This document shows, piece after piece, positions 17,245 through 25,562 of a stretch of DNA of 43,215 nucleotides. Both the position numbers and the translations under genes were made by a program. Source of the DNA: an uncultured Chloroflexota bacterium (GTDB lineage: Bacteria; Chloroflexota; Chloroflexia; Chloroflexales; Chloroflexaceae); the NCBI GenBank assembly GCA_937120965.1, contig CAKZKA010000231.1, positions 1 through 43,215 of the forward strand. Direction: 5' to 3'. The stretch's first letter is position 1. Each line of letters opens with the position of its first letter. The notes under the pieces are model-generated. The model saw nothing but the letters and a program-made list of their open reading frames with translations, ran no database searches and was not told the origin of the DNA.

Positions 17245-18015
17245 ATGACCCCGTACACAATCGCGATTGCCAATCAGAAGGGTGGCGTTGGCAAGACCAC
17301 CACCGCCGTTAACCTCGGTGGCGAACTGGTACGGCGCGGGTATCGCGTCTTGCTCATTGATAGCGACCCTCAGGGTAACGCCACGACCAGTCTGGGGATC
17401 GCCAAACGCAACCTTCCGGCAACCACGTACGATCTCTTACTGGGCGGCGATCTGGCTACTGCGGTTATGGCCAGCGGGCGGGAGCGGTTCATGCTCGTAC
17501 CTGCCGACCAGGATCTGGCTGGCGCCACCGTGGAACTCGCCAGTGCCCCGCAGCGTGAACAGCGGCTGGCGGCCGCCCTTCGCGGCGCCGACGGCTACGA
17601 CTTCATCCTGATCGATTGCCCACCCTCGCTTGGCCTGCTGACCTTGAACGCTCTGTGCGCTGCCGACGGCGTACTCATTCCCCTCCAGTGCGAATACCTG
17701 CCACTCGAAGGCCTTGCCCAGCTCAAAACAACCCTGGAACGAGTGCGCGCCAGTCTGAACCCGCGCCTGCGCCTGCTCGGCGTGCTCATGACCATGTACG
17801 ACGGCCGCACCAACCTGGCTCACCAGGTCGTAGACGAAGTGCAGCGCCATTTTCCCCGGCTCATCTTTCGCACCCTGATACCCCGCAGCGTACGCCTCTC
17901 GGAGGCGCCCAGCTACGGCAAGCTAATTGCCGAATATGATCCCGCCAGTCGTGGCGCGCAAGCCTACGCCGCCCTTGCCGACGAAGTACTCCAGCGAAAG
18001 GAGCGCCGCCAATGA
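17245..18015 (+). CDS. parA: Chromosome-partitioning ATPase ParA (Soj)
   Basis: A 256-residue Walker-type ATPase that binds DNA as an ATP dimer and drives segregation of ParB-parS complexes. The deviant Walker A box KGGVGKTTT lies at the start (residues 12-20), Walker A' at LLIDSDPQGN, and Walker B at FILIDCPPSLG. There is no N-terminal HTH domain, so it is a chromosomal (Soj-like) type rather than a plasmid P1-type ParA. I prefer the ATG at 17245; an in-frame TTG at 17218 would place nine extra residues inside the palindrome. It overlaps parB by four bases (ATGA), indicating translational coupling. Autoregulation through the upstream palindrome is possible. Confidence 0.97.
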   Translation: MTPYTIAIANQKGGVGKTTTAVNLGGELVRRGYRVLLIDSDPQGNATTSLGIAKRNLPATTYDLLLGGDLATAVMASGRERFMLVPADQDLAGATVELASAPQREQRLAAALRGADGYDFILIDCPPSLGLLTLNALCAADGVLIPLQCEYLPLEGLAQLKTTLERVRASLNPRLRLLGVLMTMYDGRTNLAHQVVDEVQRHFPRLIFRTLIPRSVRLSEAPSYGKLIAEYDPASRGAQAYAALADEVLQRKERRQ

Positions 18016-19127
18016 ATCGCCGCCGAGGCCTTGGAAGTGGACTGGACGCGCTTATCCCCGGCACCGCGGGCGACCTGGTGCGTCAGGCCCCGGTCGAGGC
18101 CATTCGTGAGAACCGCAACCAGCCGCGTACCGTGTTCGACGAGCAGGCCCTTGACGAACTGGCAGCCTCTATCCGTCAACACGGCCTGATCCAGCCACTG
18201 ATTGTTAGCGAAACTGCTGACGGCGGCTACGAACTGATCGCGGGCGAACGCCGCCTGCGCGCCGCGCGCCGCGCCGGTCTGAGCGAAGTTCCCGTCATCG
18301 TGAAAGATGCGACCCCGCAACAGGTTCTCGAGATTGCCCTGGTAGAGAATGTCCAGCGAGCCGACCTCAATCCGCTGGAAGAAGGGCTGGCCTACCAGAC
18401 CCTCAAAGACGAATTCGGGTTGACCGACGATGAGATCGCCCGGCGGGTCGGAAAGAGTCGTGTCGCCGTGGTCAATACTCGTCGCCTGATCCGGCTCGTG
18501 GCCCCGGCGCGCCAGGCCCTGCTCGATGGCGCCCTCAGCGCCGGTCATGGGCGCGCGCTGCTCCGCTTCGAAGACCCCGCAGATCAGGAGGCGGCTTTCC
18601 ACCTGGTGCGGCAGCGCGAATTCAGCGTGCGCGATGCCGAGCGCCTCGGCGACATCGCCGCGCAGCCCGGCCTTGCTCCCGCAACCCGCAGCGCCATGCT
18701 ACGCGGCCAGATCACCCTTGCCCAGGCCCAGGCTCTGGCCTGCATCGAAGACGCGGCGCAACAGTCACAGGTACTGGAGCACATCACGGCCCTGGGTTAC
18801 GACGACCGTGAGACCAGGGCCGTGACCGATCTCCTGACCAATGGATGGGACCTGGCGAGCGCTCTGGCCCACGTGCGCCCTCCGCACGCTGCGGAGGAAG
18901 CGGGGAACCGCGGGAGTGGCGCCCGTACCGCCCGGTCCGGGGCCGGCCCCGGGCGCCAGCCGCGACCGCGCATCCAGTCGCCAGAAGATGCCGAGGCTCA
19001 ACGTATGTTCGAGGCGATCCTCGAGACCCCCGTACAGCTCTCGCGCAGCGGTAATGCCATACGCCTTACCATTACACTCTACAGTGATGAACAACTTCAG
19101 TCGCTCTATGACCGCTTGAGTGGGTAG
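18012..19127 (+). CDS. parB: Chromosome-partitioning protein ParB (CTPase clamp)
   Basis: A 371-residue ParB that binds parS and uses CTP to close into a sliding clamp. It begins with the RRGLGSGLDALIP tail, which stimulates ParA. The CTP-binding boxes are intact: GERRLRAA at 78-85 and ENVQRADL at 112-119. A helix-turn-helix at about 137-160 reads parS. The C-terminal dimerisation domain is at about 325-371. The region between about 230 and 320, with an Ala/Gly/Arg-rich part (HAAEEAGNRGSGARTARSG), makes the protein about 70-80 residues longer than typical Spo0J. Start and overlap with parA are clear. A matching parS lies about 950 bases upstream. Confidence 0.97.
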   Translation: MNRRRGLGSGLDALIPGTAGDLVRQAPVEAIRENRNQPRTVFDEQALDELAASIRQHGLIQPLIVSETADGGYELIAGERRLRAARRAGLSEVPVIVKDATPQQVLEIALVENVQRADLNPLEEGLAYQTLKDEFGLTDDEIARRVGKSRVAVVNTRRLIRLVAPARQALLDGALSAGHGRALLRFEDPADQEAAFHLVRQREFSVRDAERLGDIAAQPGLAPATRSAMLRGQITLAQAQALACIEDAAQQSQVLEHITALGYDDRETRAVTDLLTNGWDLASALAHVRPPHAAEEAGNRGSGARTARSGAGPGRQPRPRIQSPEDAEAQRMFEAILETPVQLSRSGNAIRLTITLYSDEQLQSLYDRLSG

Positions 19128-19725
19128 CTCTCCGGGCAGGTAAGGTTCCGACACATTCCTCCTGCACGGCAGATCTGCGTTCGTTCGCACAATTGATGGC
19201 CGGAGTGTCCCTTCTCCACGATACCCCTCCGTGTCTGCGCTTCCCCCCTTCGCGAGCCGGTGCGTCCTTCTCAACGACGCACCAGTTCACTGCCGCGCGC
19301 TCGGTGCGCCCTTTGGGCCTGCACATATACGGGACGGACGCGCTCCCGGCAGGTTTGCGGTAGTGCCACACGTGTGTGATGCACCACTCTCGACGCTCTG
19401 GCATACGTGAAGCTTGATAACCTGGCGTTCATCTCCCCGCCTCCACAGCTCCAAATTTTCACCGAATTGATGGCATGCAGGGTCGTGGAGAATGTGCCAG
19501 GCCAGAACGTTCAGGTCTGATACCAGTGACGATTGATGAGTGACGAGCGGCACAGTCCGCATCACGCTGCGGCGCAGGGCCAATCCGATTCGCAAATTGC
19601 ATCACCCAAATGTGGTATGACACATGGCTCTGGTTTCATTTGTTATCATTATCCCACACGCGGGGTGCATGTTCCACGGGGTTGAACTAGCGGTTCGTCT
19701 CGCCGTCATGTTAAGGGGTAAGACT
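19128..19725. other. Intergenic region between parB and the CDP-alcohol transferase gene
   Basis: A 598-base spacer. A TATCAT (19644-19649) about 77 bases before the next start could be a -10 box, but I see no matching -35. No strong hairpin, repeat or credible ORF is visible. Confidence 0.5.
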
Positions 19726-20352
19726 ATGCTGCGTAAACGACTTGAGCAGACGGTGCGATCATGGGTCGAAATCCTGGTCACACGTGTGCCAGGGCTTAAC
19801 AGCCTGAGTCCCAATACCCTCACCTGTATGACCCTTGTGCTGACGATCGGGGTCGTTGTCCTGATTGTGCGGGGGGCGCTGCTGTGGGCCGGGGTACTCT
19901 TTCTTGCTGCCAGCGCCTTTGATATGCTCGATGGCGCCGTTGCCCGTACCCGACGGGCGGCCACACCTTTCGGAGCCTTCCTCGACTCGACCGTTGATCG
20001 CTACTCCGAGTTGCTCGTGTTTCTCGCTTTGCTGATCTACTACGAGCGCACGATTACCGGGTCGCCGCTGATCACATTGCTGCTCTTCCTCGCCGCCACT
20101 GGCGCCGTGCTTACCAGCTACGTCCGCGCACGGGCCGAAGCGCTCGGACTCAATGGCCGCGGTGGTGTACTCGAACGTCCTGAACGGGTACTTATCCTCG
20201 GGCTAAGCCTGATCACCGGCTGGATCGTAGTCGGTCTGTGGCTCCTCGCTATCCTTTCCCATCTGAGCGCCCTGCAGCGTTCGTTCCAGGTGTGGATGCG
20301 GAGCCGCGCCATTGGCAGTGATGGCGCCGAGCGCATGCCCTCGATCCGCTGA
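19726..20352 (+). CDS. CDP-alcohol phosphatidyltransferase family membrane enzyme
   Basis: A 208-residue integral membrane enzyme that makes a phospholipid by transferring a phosphatidyl-type group from a CDP-activated lipid to an alcohol. The full catalytic signature is present: D66, D69-G70, A73-R74, G83, D87 and D91, with the right spacing. About five to six membrane helices are visible (for example about 42-65, 100-115, 123-145, 165-190). The ATG at 19726 is chosen because AAGGGG precedes it at good spacing; ATGs at 19708 and 19624 would add non-conserved residues. The alcohol (glycerol phosphate, inositol phosphate or serine) is not clear. The soluble C-terminus is short. Its neighbour is a UbiA-type prenyltransferase. 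Confidence 0.88.
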   Translation: MLRKRLEQTVRSWVEILVTRVPGLNSLSPNTLTCMTLVLTIGVVVLIVRGALLWAGVLFLAASAFDMLDGAVARTRRAATPFGAFLDSTVDRYSELLVFLALLIYYERTITGSPLITLLLFLAATGAVLTSYVRARAEALGLNGRGGVLERPERVLILGLSLITGWIVVGLWLLAILSHLSALQRSFQVWMRSRAIGSDGAERMPSIR

Positions 20353-20531
20353 TATTTTCAAGCATGCCGGCTGGCGCCCCGCGTGTTGCAATCTGCCGCT
20401 ACCGGGGGTTGTGAAGGTACCGCAACCTCACATCTGCTCTGAAACCTGGCGATGCCCTTCCATCAATCACCAATCCACCATCGAACACGGTGGCATCGGC
20501 TGGCCGCATAACCATATGAGGTGCAACCGTC

Positions 20532-21398
20532 GTGCCCACTACTCCCCTTCGCCTGGTGGCGCTCCTCCACGTGTTGCGTCCCCACGTCGCTACCCAGGCC
20601 GCTGCCTACACCTTTCTTGGCGCCTATCTCAGCGCCGGCCCTCGCTTCACCCTCACGCCGCTTACCTCCCTCGCCGCCCTGATCGTAGCCGTCGTGGTGG
20701 CCTTCGGGTTCGTGATCAACGACTATGCCGATGCCGATATCGATCGCCTGACCAAACCGGAACGACCCATCCCCTCGGGGGCCGTTTCGCGCGCTCAGGC
20801 CGTGGCAATCGCCCGGGTCCTTGCCGGCCTGACCTGCATCCTCATCTTGCTGGCGCCCCTGGCCCTCCAGACCCTCGCCGTCCTGAACCTGAGCCTGACT
20901 GCGGCCTACGCTCTGGTGCTCAAGCGCACCGTGCTGATCGGCAATGCAACGATCGCTCTGCTCAACAGTTCGATACTGGTATTCGGCGGTCTCGCTGCAG
21001 GCGGTGTGTCCATGGTGGCCTGGACGGTAGCCGGGATGAGTTTCCTGTACACGCTGGCCCAGGAGGTGTTGTACACTGTTGATGATGTCGATGGCGACAC
21101 GCGGGCCGGGATCATGACAACTGCAGTCTACTTCGGGGTTGGTCCCTCGTTGCGTCTCTTCCACGGTTTGATCGCGCTGGCACTGCTCTGCGCCGCTGCG
21201 CCTGCCTGGCTCACCGACGTCACGCCGCTGTACCTTGCGGCACTCCTGGTCTGCGTGGTCCTGCCGGTGGGCGTCTTCATTCTCCCCCGTACCTGGCGCT
21301 ACGAGCCTCAAGCTGTCCACCGGGCCTGCACGGCAATGAAGGTAATACGCGTCGCCAGCCTGGCTCCGCTGATCCTGCTCGGTCTTCCACCAGGTTGA
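20532..21398 (+). CDS. UbiA family prenyltransferase
   Basis: A 288-residue membrane prenyltransferase with about eight helices. Both Asp-rich metal/diphosphate motifs are present: NDYADADID (N63-D71) followed by KPERPIPSG, and a second VDDVDGD with D184, D185, D187 and D189. These place it in the UbiA superfamily. The GTG at 20532 is the first start in frame after a stop-rich stretch and leaves a normal N-terminus. It lies 179 bases after the CDP-alcohol transferase and points the same way. The family includes enzymes for quinones, hemes, chlorophylls and archaeal-type ether lipids (digeranylgeranylglyceryl phosphate synthase). The sequence alone does not pick one, though the lipid-enzyme neighbour makes a lipid role tempting. 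Confidence 0.87.
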   Translation: MPTTPLRLVALLHVLRPHVATQAAAYTFLGAYLSAGPRFTLTPLTSLAALIVAVVVAFGFVINDYADADIDRLTKPERPIPSGAVSRAQAVAIARVLAGLTCILILLAPLALQTLAVLNLSLTAAYALVLKRTVLIGNATIALLNSSILVFGGLAAGGVSMVAWTVAGMSFLYTLAQEVLYTVDDVDGDTRAGIMTTAVYFGVGPSLRLFHGLIALALLCAAAPAWLTDVTPLYLAALLVCVVLPVGVFILPRTWRYEPQAVHRACTAMKVIRVASLAPLILLGLPPG

Positions 21399-21773
21399 GG
21401 CGCTGACCGATCCGCGAACTACGCTTTCTGATATTTGACCAGGCGCCCCCTGAAAGCTGCGCACCAGGAGTGGCGTCTTACCCCCAGTGTGAACAACCTG
21501 GACTACTGGCAGTGCAGACCAGACGAACCTCTGCTATCATACAGGGTGAGAAGTCTGTCCGCCTGGCCCACGGACACCGCGGCGCCGGTGTTGCCCGGAC
21601 TGGTCGTCATGGTTTTGAGAAATACATCAGCCCGCGAAGGCGGGCCTCGCAGACGGTAGCCTGCGGCCTGATCCGTCGGGCAAGGGGTAGATAGTGAAGA
21701 GAGCACAAAGCCCTCTCGACCCCATGCCGTCTTCGCGCCTTCGTGGCGTATGTTCACCGCAGGAGCGCCCCGT
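21399..21773. other. Intergenic region upstream of gatC with family A remnant
   Basis: A 375-base spacer. It contains a truncated family A end (21464-21494), a TATCAT (about 21536) without an obvious -35 box, and the gatC ribosome-binding site. No credible ORF. Confidence 0.5.
21464..21494 (+). repeat. Interspersed repeat family A, truncated 3' end
   Basis: TGGCGTCTTACCCCCAGTGTGAAC matches the last part of the 101-bp family A elements, ending in the GTGAAC inverted end. The rest of the element is absent. Confidence 0.5.
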
Positions 21774-22064
21774 ATGCCACTGTCACCACAGGAGGTCCTC
21801 CACGTCGCGCGGCTCGCCCGGCTGCGCCTCGATCCCGAAGAACTGGAGCGCATGCGCTCCCAACTCTCGGCGATCCTCGATCACATCGCTATGCTGCAGG
21901 AGGTTGACGTTTCCGGCGTACCTCCTACTGCCCAGGTGACCAACCTCGTCACCGTGCTGCGGCCTGATGAAGTGACCGAAGAACTCAGCCGCGAGGCGGC
22001 TCTTGCAAATGCTCCGGATCAGCGCGACGGCATGTTCCGCGTCCGCGCCGTATTCGACGAGTAA
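21774..22064 (+). CDS. gatC: Asp-tRNA(Asn)/Glu-tRNA(Gln) amidotransferase subunit C
   Basis: A 96-residue GatC, the small subunit that stabilises the GatA-GatB amidotransferase and helps convert misacylated Glu-tRNA-Gln (or Asp-tRNA-Asn) to the correct amide. The N-terminal LSPQEVLHVARLARLRLDPEE and the C-terminal LRPDEVTEELSREAALANAP blocks are the family signatures. AGGAG eight bases before the ATG at 21774 fixes the start over an upstream in-frame ATG. GatA and GatB are not in the window, so gatC is separate from its partners. Because a full AsnRS is present 3.5 kb away, its main duty here is probably Gln-tRNA formation. Confidence 0.95.
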   Translation: MPLSPQEVLHVARLARLRLDPEELERMRSQLSAILDHIAMLQEVDVSGVPPTAQVTNLVTVLRPDEVTEELSREAALANAPDQRDGMFRVRAVFDE

Positions 22065-22161
22065 CGCCCGCAACATTATCGCCAGCGCACCCGTCAAAGC
22101 AGCAGGTGAGAACGTCTCGGTTCGCACAGTCGGCGGCCGACCACCAACGAAAGGATCGCCA

Positions 22162-22602
22162 ATGTACAACGGGAATGGCTCAAATAATGGCGGCCGCTAT
22201 ACCCGCATCGCCGGCGTGCCGGTGAGGCCCGTCTACCTCTACATCGCTGGAGCGGTTGCCTTGCTGGTGGTAATCTATCTGGTGATGCGCTTCCTGAGCA
22301 CCAGTCTGGTCATGCACTTCAGCGCCTACGCGGGCGCGCTGCTGCTGATCGCTAACCTCCGCGAGTTACTCGGCAATAGCTACGGGCAGCGCGGCAGTAC
22401 GGCCCTGCTCAATGTCATGGTCGGCGGTGGGTTGATCTTCGCCTGGCTGAGCCAGTTCTTTGGCGTGCTCTTCTGGATCCCGGCGCTGATCCTGGTTGGC
22501 GTGGCCACCCCTCTCATCTTCGGGCGCGCAAACGTCTACAATGCCTACCTGGATATGGCCCGCTCGCTCGCCACCAACGTGCGCCGTACCTTCGTTCGCT
22601 GA
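22162..22602 (+). CDS. Small membrane protein of unknown function
   Basis: A 146-residue protein with a Gly/Asn-rich cytoplasmic start (MYNGNGSNNGGRYTR) and about four hydrophobic segments (about 26-43, 53-66, 82-98, 101-117). The C-terminus is basic (RSLATNVRRTFVR). AAGGAT five to six bases before the ATG supports the start, so the longer open frame from 22003 is not needed. It lies 97 bases downstream of gatC and could share its transcript. I do not recognise the family. Confidence 0.65.
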   Translation: MYNGNGSNNGGRYTRIAGVPVRPVYLYIAGAVALLVVIYLVMRFLSTSLVMHFSAYAGALLLIANLRELLGNSYGQRGSTALLNVMVGGGLIFAWLSQFFGVLFWIPALILVGVATPLIFGRANVYNAYLDMARSLATNVRRTFVR

Positions 22603-23705
22603 AACGCCGCTGTTGTGCAAGGCCGAGGCGGTTGCCCCGATGCCCATCCTGTCAGCCTTCAGGCAACATCAGGGTGGGCTTTGTGTTACCTGCGCGTTTC
22701 CCTCGTTCGTCGGAGGGATGGCATTCACCTGTACCGAACACGTAGGCAGCGCAGCGGGTGCGGAGAGACGCAGAGGACTTCATCAGGCCCATCCTCTGTG
22801 GTACGTAGGCGCTCACCCTTCCCCCGAGAGCGCGGGCAGCTTGCCCACATCCAGGCTATTGCGGGCGGGATGCCCGTGCACCCGGGGTGGCGCCTTGCCC
22901 CACGTGTGAACAGGTACTGCGGTACACTTGAACAGGTACGCCAGCGGTTGGCCGTGCTGACCGGTCGCGCCCTGGCGATCTCCGCGAGCGTCTGGACACT
23001 GTTCCCCATCGCCTGGAGCATGGCCAGTCAGATACACGGCTCACACAACTCGTCGCCAGGCAGGCGCTCGACCGCAGCCATTATCAGGCTGCCGGGCGTG
23101 GTTGGCACAATGGGCACACCGTAATCCGTGCCGTTCATCAAGCACCATTCCCCGGGGCGCCGCACAACCACGAAATGAAACGAGCCAGGATGGCTGCGCC
23201 CACCCAAACCCTCCCGGTCGGCCCGACGTCCGCCGTTGACACGCCCCGCCGGGCCGCCTCTGGCCCCACCCGGCAGGCTCATCGTCACGCGGGTGTCAGG
23301 CAAAACACCGGTTCACCCCTTCCCCGAGGCTTTAGAGGCGGACAGAACATCCGAGCCAACGTGGCTTGTACCGCCTTGGAACGCCCCTGCGCACGGCTCT
23401 AGTCTCCCCGCTTCGACAGGCTCAGCGCAGGCTCTCCAGCGAAGCTGGAGAGGGGGGTTAGGACCAACCAGCGCATCCCAACGCCATAACGCCCGTCGGC
23501 GCCCATACGTTCTGTCCGCCCCTGGATCCAGATGCCAGGGCGTCGGGGGTCAGGAGTGATGTATACTACGGTCGCTCACGTGGCTGCGCTGCGCACCACC
23601 GCGATGCACAAGGGTGTTCTTGGGAGGACTGCATCCTCCTGATCGAGCTGAAGCGTGGGAAGCATGGTTTCTACGCTCCGTTGCTCGCCTGTGCCGTGAG
23701 GATCT
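22603..23705. other. Long intergenic region with family A repeat and REP-like motif
   Basis: An 1103-base spacer. It holds a full family A repeat (22811-22911), a REP-like GCTTCGACAGGCTCAGCG at about 23409 followed by a CTCTCCAGC/GCTGGAGAG hairpin, and a short family B-like segment at about 23612-23640. A reverse frame at 23028-23303 (TTG start, 91 codons) has a partly protein-like end but no ribosome-binding site, so I do not call it. A TATACT at 23562-23567 may be a -10 box for the next gene; no -35 is visible. Confidence 0.55.
22811..22911 (+). repeat. Interspersed repeat family A, full copy
   Basis: This 101-bp element runs from GCTCACCCTTC to GTGTGAAC, with internal GAGCGCGGGCAGCTTGCCC and CCCGGGGTGGCGCCTTGCCCC. 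It is the same length as the copies at 36599 and 39550. Confidence 0.8.
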
Positions 23706-25235
23706 ATGTCATCAAGTGATCTGGAGGGGATTCAATTTCTGGCGGGTGAAGACGGTGACCGCAGCAGCACCCGCGCCAACAAGGCCATCTGCAGCGCGGC
23801 GCTGGCCCGGGTGGATCCCCAGGCGGCCCGGGCCGCGCGCGATGAGGTCAACTGGCGCAAACACTACCCCCGCCACATTCGCGCTCTGACCGAAGCCGGC
23901 ATCGCCCGCCCTGAGAACGCGCTCACGATTGCAACCGACGGGTTGGCTGCTGCCTGGCAGCAGGTCGAGTTCATCCGCGACGGTGTCGCCTATCCGCTCG
24001 CCGAGGCGATGAATTGCCCCCGGCCCGAAGCGCTCTTCAGCGTCGAACTCCGCGGCCAGGGACCACCGGACATCGAGCCCTGGTCGCTACCGTACCGCGG
24101 CCGGCAACTTCAGGGAGAGGAATTGCGCGCCCAGATCGCCCGCTGGGAGCAGGCCGGGGTCATCGAACCCGGCCTCGCCCAGACCCTGCACCGGGTCAGC
24201 GCGCATCCCGAGTGGTTCGACCTCTCCGATCGTACACTCGTGCTGCTTGGCGCCGGATCGGAGGCCGGGCCGCTCGCGGCCCTGGCGCGCTGGCGTGCCA
24301 ATATCGTCGCGATAGATCTGCCCGACGCGGCCCGCTGGGAGCGCATCGCCAGCATAGTTGCCGCCGGTAACGCCCGCCTGATCGCGCCGGTGCGCCAGCC
24401 GGTCGCCCCTGATGCGCCAGTGGAGCAGTGGGCGGGGTTGGCCGGCGCCGATTTGCTCACCCAGACGCCGGAAATCGCCGCCTGGCTGCGCTCCCTTGAT
24501 ACACCCCTGGACATCGCCGCGCTGGCCTATCTGGACGGCGAGCGCCACCTGCGAGTGTCGCTGGCGATGGACGCCATCATTGCCAGCGTCAGCGCTGCCC
24601 GGCCAGAGACGACGCTCATGTACATGGCCACGCCCGCCGATGTGTTTGCGGTTGATGAGACCCTGGCCCGCGCAACGATGCAGCCTGCCGCCCAGGCGCG
24701 TCCACTGGGCAGCATTGCTACCGGCGTGCTGCGCGGGCTGAGCGGCGGGCGGCTGCTCCAACCCCACGTGCGCGGCCTGCTCGACGGCGGCAACGGTAAA
24801 CGCTATGGGATCGTGGACGGGATCTTCATCGAGCAAGGGCCGAACTACGCCCTGGCCAAGCGCCTCCAGCAGTGGCGCGCCATCACCGCCCGTGCCGCCG
24901 GGCAGCGCGTGGCGATCAACGTGACCCCCTCAACCATGACCCGCTCGGTGATCAAGAACCCCGCCCTCAAGGCCGGTTACGATGGGGCCGACCTGTTTGG
25001 GATCGAGATCTTTGACCCCCGGACCACCAGCGCCCTCATGGCCGCGCTCTGGGTGCACGACCTGCGCTGCCGCGACTGCGCCGCCGATCCCGCCTATCCC
25101 CTGGCCAGCCCGCTGGAGCTGCTTACCGCAGGCGCCAACCACGGCGGCCTGTGGCGCTGCGGCTTTCTGCCCCGCACGGCACTCCCCCTGGCCGCGCTGG
25201 TCGGCTATGTGCGCGGTAAGGTGCGACGAGCCTGA
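23706..25235 (+). CDS. Rossmann-like protein of unknown function
   Basis: A 509-residue soluble-looking protein that I do not recognise. A dinucleotide-binding-like strand-loop-helix is visible near residues 178-205: TLVLLGAGSEAGPLAAL with G182, G184 and G188, then a NIVAID strand ending in an acidic residue, as expected for NAD(P) or SAM binding. The N-terminal 170 residues are helical and charged. A conserved-looking segment GKRYGIVDGIFIEQGPNYALAKRLQQW lies near 366-390. The C-terminus holds a CxxC pair (C455, C458) in DLRCRDC and another Cys in GGLWRCGF, which might bind metal. No signal peptide or membrane helix. It stands alone between long spacers. A short-chain or saccharopine-type dehydrogenase is possible, but no family signature is decisive. 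Confidence 0.75.
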   Translation: MSSSDLEGIQFLAGEDGDRSSTRANKAICSAALARVDPQAARAARDEVNWRKHYPRHIRALTEAGIARPENALTIATDGLAAAWQQVEFIRDGVAYPLAEAMNCPRPEALFSVELRGQGPPDIEPWSLPYRGRQLQGEELRAQIARWEQAGVIEPGLAQTLHRVSAHPEWFDLSDRTLVLLGAGSEAGPLAALARWRANIVAIDLPDAARWERIASIVAAGNARLIAPVRQPVAPDAPVEQWAGLAGADLLTQTPEIAAWLRSLDTPLDIAALAYLDGERHLRVSLAMDAIIASVSAARPETTLMYMATPADVFAVDETLARATMQPAAQARPLGSIATGVLRGLSGGRLLQPHVRGLLDGGNGKRYGIVDGIFIEQGPNYALAKRLQQWRAITARAAGQRVAINVTPSTMTRSVIKNPALKAGYDGADLFGIEIFDPRTTSALMAALWVHDLRCRDCAADPAYPLASPLELLTAGANHGGLWRCGFLPRTALPLAALVGYVRGKVRRA

Positions 25236-25562
25236 ACCGGGCGTTAGTTCACGCGTGGCTTCACTGCATACCACGAGAACAAAAAACAGTGGTGGAGCAA
25301 GCGGGTTGCTCCACCACTTCTCCCCGGCAGCCTCACGACGGCTGCGCCCTCCTGCACCCTCCCCGCCGGTAGGGCGTGGGGAAATCAGATTTCCCCGCTC
25401 TCCGACCGCTGCCGGGGGCACTTGTCATACCAATGCTGCTTGACGGCCTCGCACTGGATAGCTCCACATCTCCACAACTCTACAGCTCCACCAGGCCCTC
25501 TGTGGAGATGCAGAGCTGGAGAGCAACGGTAACGTTGCTATAGCCACTATATGAACCTTGCC
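25236..25562. other. Convergent intergenic region with bidirectional hairpin
   Basis: A 327-base spacer between two converging genes. It contains the terminator hairpin (25277-25320), a GGGGAAATCAGATTTCCCC palindrome at about 25379-25397 related to the family B core, and a region of repeated CTCCAC/GTGGAG words (25460-25525) that can form an imperfect hairpin. No ORF. Confidence 0.55.
25277..25320 (-). terminator. Strong hairpin terminator, T-run on the reverse strand
   Basis: Arms GTGGTGGAGCAA (25289-25300) and TTGCTCCACCAC (25306-25317) are perfectly complementary with a five-base loop. On the reverse strand the stem is followed by TGTTTTTTGTTC, the pattern of an intrinsic terminator for the asnS transcript. 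It lies about 245 bases past the asnS stop and 54 bases past the stop of the forward gene, so it may serve both. Confidence 0.7.

Noticed and set aside
23028-23303. 91-codon reverse frame with a partly protein-like C-terminus
   Set aside because: TTG start, no ribosome-binding site, no known domain, and it lies in a repeat-rich spacer. It could be a gene remnant, but evidence is too thin.
22603-23705. Possible CRISPR array or tRNA in the longest spacer
   Set aside because: No regularly spaced direct repeats and no cloverleaf or GGTTCGAATCC-like arm were seen.
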